Made by a program: the position numbers and the translations under genes. 64,000 nt of DNA, from NCBI GenBank assembly GCA_031180595.1, contig JAPSLQ010000001.1, forward strand, positions 1-64,000, in the 5' to 3' direction. How positions within the stretch are numbered: position 1 is the stretch's first letter; each line of letters starts with the position of its first letter. Of this stretch, positions 61,340 through 64,000 are shown in pieces. The notes beneath the pieces are model-generated. The model made no database searches, was not told where the DNA came from, and saw only the letters and a list, made by a program, of their open reading frames with translations. This DNA comes from Isoptericola sp. (GTDB lineage: Bacteria > Actinomycetota > Actinomycetes > Actinomycetales > Cellulomonadaceae).

Positions 61340-61428
61340 GCAGGTGCTCGTGCCGGATTGTCCGGATCAGTAGGCTGCCCACCAGCGCTGCCGCCCGGCC
61401 GCGCGATCCCGAGAGGCGTGAGGACCTG

Positions 61429-61596
61429 ATGCCGGCCAAGGCCAAGACCATCCTGATCTGGCTCGTCGTGATCTTCGTGGTCTACGCGATCTACACCAGT
61501 CCCGACCGCGCGTCCGAGGTCGTCAAGGCGCTCTGGGACGTGATCGTCAACGCCGTCGCGAGCTTCGGCGCGTTCCTCGGCGGCCTGGTGGCCTGA
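61429..61596 (+). CDS. 55-residue single-span membrane peptide, absent from the ORF track
   Basis: An ATG preceded by GTGAGG opens a 55-codon frame: a short basic start ('MPAKAKT'), a hydrophobic helix ('ILIWLVVIFVVYAIY'), a polar stretch with 'TSPDRASEVV' and an Ala/Gly/Phe-rich end. The next gene (PH domain) starts 25 bp later with AGGAGG, so both are likely one operon. No family is recognised. The codon choice (G/C third positions throughout) supports real coding. Confidence 0.7.
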   Translation: MPAKAKTILIWLVVIFVVYAIYTSPDRASEVVKALWDVIVNAVASFGAFLGGLVA

Positions 61597-61621
61597 CGGC
61601 GGCCCGTCCGAGGAGGTCGCC

Positions 61622-62383
61622 GTGACAGACCCGCGGAACACCGTCGCAGCGCACGCGCACCTGCGTCGCTACGTGCTGGCGAACGAGACCGTCGTGGTCG
61701 CCACCCGCCGGCACTGGGCGCGGCTGCTCGAGCCCGCCGCGACGACGCTGATCGCGTTCCTGCTCGTGGGCACCGTCGCGTACTCGTCCGGCCTGCGCTG
61801 GCTGTGGGTCGCGTGGCTCCTGGTGCTGGGCCGCCTCGTGTGGCGGTGGCTGCACTGGTACAACGAGTGGTTCGTGGCCACCGACAAGCGACTGATCCTC
61901 GCGTTCGGCATCGTCATCCACAAGGTCGCGATGATGCCGCTCATGAAAGTCACGGACATGGGCTACTCGCGCACGCCCATGGGCCAGGTCTTCGGCTACG
62001 GGCGGTTCGTCATGGAGTCCGCGGGGCAGGACCAGGCTCTCCGCCAGGTCGACTGGGTGCCCCAGCCCGACGACACGTACCGCAAGCTCTGCGCGACGAT
62101 CTTCCTGCCCGGGCAGATCCCCGGCCGCGCGCCGGTCCAGCAGCCCAGCGGCCGTCGCCCGCCGGCGCTCGTGCCCGGTTCCGGCGAGCCGCGTCCGACC
62201 ACCCAGCCGATCCCCGTGCCGGGCCGTCCGGACCACGACGCCACGGCCGGCCAGCCGACCGGCCACGCCACGACCACCGGCCGCGTGGCGCCGCCGCCGT
62301 GGACGCCCACGGGCCGCACGGAGTACCCGGCCCCACCGCCCAGCGACGGCGCCGGCCCCACGGTCCCCAGGCCGTTCCTCTGA
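61622..62383 (+). CDS. bacterial PH domain membrane protein
   Basis: 253 residues. Two transmembrane helices ('TTLIAFLLVGTVAYSSG', 'LWVAWLLVLGRLVWRWL') are followed by a bPH_2-like domain: 'EWFVATDKRLILAFGIV', 'MPLMKVTDMGYSRTPMGQVFGYGRFVMESAGQ' (quoted in part). A long Pro/Thr-rich C-terminal tail follows (residues about 165-253). Function unknown; the topology puts the tail in the cytoplasm. The GTG at 61622 has AGGAGG upstream. Confidence 0.85.
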   Translation: MTDPRNTVAAHAHLRRYVLANETVVVATRRHWARLLEPAATTLIAFLLVGTVAYSSGLRWLWVAWLLVLGRLVWRWLHWYNEWFVATDKRLILAFGIVIHKVAMMPLMKVTDMGYSRTPMGQVFGYGRFVMESAGQDQALRQVDWVPQPDDTYRKLCATIFLPGQIPGRAPVQQPSGRRPPALVPGSGEPRPTTQPIPVPGRPDHDATAGQPTGHATTTGRVAPPPWTPTGRTEYPAPPPSDGAGPTVPRPFL

Positions 62384-62425
62384 GCCGGGAGCACGCGCCG
62401 GGAACGACGAAGCCTAGGAACGACG

Positions 62426-62453
62426 AAGGCCCGGTCCTGACGGACCGGGCCTT
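62426..62453. terminator. hairpin between the PH-domain gene and tRNA genes
   Basis: A perfect 12-bp stem (AAGGCCCGGTCC with GGACCGGGCCTT) with a TGAC loop. It serves both the PH-domain gene and the minus-strand tRNA genes. Confidence 0.82.
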
Positions 62454-62459
62454 GCTTGG

Positions 62460-62532
62460 TACCCCCAGCGGGATTTGAACCCGCGTTACCGCCGTGAGAG
62501 GGCGGCGTCCTAGGCCACTAGACGATAGGGGC
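62460..62532 (-). tRNA. tRNA-Glu (CTC), copy 1
   Basis: A 73-nt gene on the minus strand with a complete cloverleaf: acceptor GCCCCTA, anticodon loop with CTC in a 7-nt loop, GGTTCAAATC T-arm, discriminator A. It differs from copy 2 at a few bases in the acceptor and D arms. G1 pairs with U72 as a wobble. Confidence 0.95.
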
Positions 62533-62588
62533 AAGCCGTGAGCTCCGAGGAACCCGAGCGAGGCGTCCACCACGGTGGACCTCCTGCG

Positions 62589-62661
62589 TACCCCCAGCGG
62601 GATTTGAACCCGCGTTACCGCCGTGAGAGGGCGGCGTCCTAGGCCGCTAGACGATGGGGGC
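62589..62661 (-). tRNA. tRNA-Glu (CTC), copy 2
   Basis: A 73-nt gene, near-identical to copy 1, with acceptor GCCCCCA and the same CTC anticodon loop and T-arm. The two copies are separated by 56 bp. Confidence 0.95.
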
Positions 62662-62759
62662 CTATGACTCGTCGATCCTCGCGGACCGCCGTGCCGGTGA
62701 GAACTTTAACGCATCCACCGGCGTCCTCGGACGCCGGATCGATGCACCAGAGCTCTCCG

Positions 62760-62831
62760 CTGGGGTACCAGGACTCGAACCTAGACTAAGTGAACCAGAA
62801 TCACTCGTGCTGCCAATTACACCATACCCCA
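62760..62831 (-). tRNA. tRNA-Gln (CTG)
   Basis: A 72-nt gene on the minus strand: acceptor TGGGGTA pairing with TACCCCA, anticodon loop TTCTGGT giving CTG, T-arm with GGTTCGAGTCC and discriminator G. It lies upstream of the two tRNA-Glu genes on the transcript. Confidence 0.95.
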
Positions 62832-62950
62832 TGGTGCCGGACCTTCTGGGGCAAATCCGACTTTCGTCGGCGCGCCCTGAAGGACCCAACGACCGAGAAC
62901 ATTACCGGACGAAGGCCCCTGGCTCCAAAACGGATGCCGGGTGCCGTGCG

Positions 62951-63736
62951 TCACTCCCGGGCGCCGCTCCCGGGTGCCGGCGCGCGGAGCCCGAGCGCCT
63001 CCGCGAGCTCGTCGAGGCCCGCGACGACCCGCACCCCGTCGGCGCGCATCGCCCCGACGTCGACCCCTCGCTCGTGGATCCGGCGGGTGCCCGGCCGGTC
63101 GAGCCAGACGCCCAGGAGACCGGCCTCGGACGCGGCCCTCGCGTCGACCTCGGGCTCGTCCCCGACGTACGCCGTCCGCGCCGGGTCGGTGCCGAGGAGG
63201 CGCGCGCCCTCGACGAACACCTCGGGTGCCGGCTTGCCGAACCCGAGCGTGTCGACGCCGACGAGCACAGGCAGCCCGTCCAGGCCGGCCGAGCGGAGCT
63301 TGCGCTCCTGCAGCGCGACGGCGGCGTTGGTCACCACCCCGGCGGCGACGCCCGCCGCGCGCAGAAGCTCGAGCGCGGCGCGGGCGTCGTCGAACGCGTG
63401 CCACGACCGCTCGAACGTGCCCCAGAACAGCCCGTCCCACGCCTCGAACGACTCCTCGGTGACGGGCTCGCCGCCGAAGGTGCGGTGCAGCAGGTCGGCG
63501 CGCAGCCGCCGCTGCGTGGCGTGGTCGGTCTCCCCGCGCGTGTACCGGCGGTAGTACCCGCCCGGGTCGGACCGCCAGTGGTCGAGGATCTCGCCGTAGC
63601 GGTCGGCGGGGACGTGCGGCAGGTACTCGACCGCGACGGCGGTCAGGGCCGTGGCGAACGCGCCGCGCGTGTCGACGAGCGTGTCGTCGACGTCGAACAG
63701 GACGCCGTCGACCCGGCCGGACGCCAGACCTGTCAC
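62951..63736 (-). CDS. HAD superfamily hydrolase
   Basis: 261 residues. Motif I is '[10 protein letters not shown]', motif II '[10 protein letters not shown]', motif III Lys in '[10 protein letters not shown]', and motif IV '[13 protein letters not shown]'. The cap domain between motifs I and II is helical (C1 type), as in phosphoglycolate phosphatase-like enzymes. Substrate unknown. Its GTG overlaps the gltX stop by 4 bp (GTGA), so it is co-translated with the synthetase. Confidence 0.87.
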   Translation of the reverse strand: MTGLASGRVDGVLFDVDDTLVDTRGAFATALTAVAVEYLPHVPADRYGEILDHWRSDPGGYYRRYTRGETDHATQRRLRADLLHRTFGGEPVTEESFEAWDGLFWGTFERSWHAFDDARAALELLRAAGVAAGVVTNAAVALQERKLRSAGLDGLPVLVGVDTLGFGKPAPEVFVEGARLLGTDPARTAYVGDEPEVDARAASEAGLLGVWLDRPGTRRIHERGVDVGAMRADGVRVVAGLDELAEALGLRAPAPGSGARE

Positions 63737-64000
63737 TGCGCCGGGGCGTCGGCGGCGCCGTCGGCCTGCGCGAGCCGGGCGATCGCCGCGTCGACGCGCG
63801 CCAGCGTCCGCTCACGGCCGAGCACCTCGAGCGACTCGAACAGGGGCAGACCGACGGTGCGGCCGGTCACGGCCACGCGCACGGGCGCCTGCGCCTTGCC
63901 GAGCTTGAGGCCGTGCTTCTCCCCCACCTCGGTGACGGCGTCCTTGAGCGGCTCGGCCTCCCACGGCTCGAGGTCTGCGAGCGCCGCGCGCGCGTCGTCG
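63733..64000 (-). CDS. gltX: glutamate--tRNA ligase, C-terminal end (partial)
   Basis: About 89 codons to the window edge. The anticodon-binding region ends with '[30 protein letters not shown]', typical of the GltX C-terminus. The 5' part lies beyond position 64000. It is next to tRNA-Glu and tRNA-Gln genes, both of which a non-discriminating GltX would charge if the genome lacks GlnS. That absence cannot be checked here. Confidence 0.92.
   Translation of the reverse strand, partial: DDARAALADLEPWEAEPLKDAVTEVGEKHGLKLGKAQAPVRVAVTGRTVGLPLFESLEVLGRERTLARVDAAIARLAQADGAADAPAQ

Overview
The window is a very GC-rich, gene-dense actinobacterial chromosome segment. Base composition, gene content and several gene orders shared with Mycobacterium tuberculosis (fpg-rnc-yceD-sepIVA; coaD-rsmD-recG; thiL-DUF3515-ddl; leuCD-iclR-gltX-tRNAs) place it in the Actinomycetota. 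A Cellulomonas-like member of the Micrococcales fits best, but that genus-level guess is inference. I see no intact prophage, transposon, CRISPR array or plasmid backbone; nearly all of it looks like vertically inherited core chromosome with small accessory pieces.

Layout. 1-6.4 kb: a dodecin, a protein-isoaspartate-methyltransferase-like protein, a membrane fatty-acid desaturase behind a palindromic operator, thymidine kinase, and a large RNase E/G with long disordered arms. 6.7-12.9 kb: the complete cytochrome bd operon cydA-cydB-cydD-cydC behind two phased Rex-type operators. 13-17 kb: a phytoene-dehydrogenase-like flavoprotein, a D-2-hydroxyacid dehydrogenase, and a divergent TetR / DUF3995 membrane protein pair sharing twin operators. 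17-25.2 kb: a minus-strand housekeeping run, mutM, rnc, rpmF, yceD, a SepIVA-like coiled-coil gene, coaD, rsmD, recG and a DAK2-domain gene. 25.4-31 kb: rpmB, a GNAT acetyltransferase, divergent thiL and DUF3515 lipoprotein, a VOC protein bracketed by inverted tandem-repeat arrays, ddl and an acyl-CoA dehydrogenase.

31-38.1 kb is a sugar-uptake operon: lipoprotein binding protein, two permeases, an intracellular GH35-type beta-galactosidase and a ROK repressor. It has no ATPase gene of its own, so a shared MsiK-type ATPase is expected. 38-43.5 kb: a cystathionine gamma-synthase/lyase, an AMIN-like lipoprotein, and gpsA, a plsC-type acyltransferase and murA on the minus strand, with an 89-bp tandem repeat grown from the murA 3' end. 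43.8-54 kb: an MHS-type transporter, a DUF6480-like peptide, an ABC exporter, an SDR, a beta-hydroxyacid dehydrogenase divergent from a MocR/PdxR regulator, two uncharacterised membrane proteins carrying a second copy of the MocR-site palindrome, a Cys-cluster/pentapeptide protein and a MarP-like protease. 54-64 kb: an MBL-fold hydrolase, a GNAT, lpdA, an LLM flavoprotein, leuCD with its divergent IclR regulator, a 55-residue membrane peptide missing from the ORF track, a PH-domain protein, two tRNA-Glu and one tRNA-Gln genes, a HAD phosphatase and the 3' end of gltX.

Regulatory reading. Many start codons here have no Shine-Dalgarno sequence but sit about 7 nt after a TAnnnT -10 box, which predicts leaderless mRNAs. 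Six palindromic operators could be tied to a plausible regulator family or to the adjacent gene (Rex, TetR, ROK, MocR, IclR, and an unknown regulator of the desaturase). The least explained items are the MocR-site module with its orphan membrane proteins, the VOC gene between inverted 20-bp arrays, the ATC start of yceD, and the repeated short-motif array in the RNase E N-terminus.
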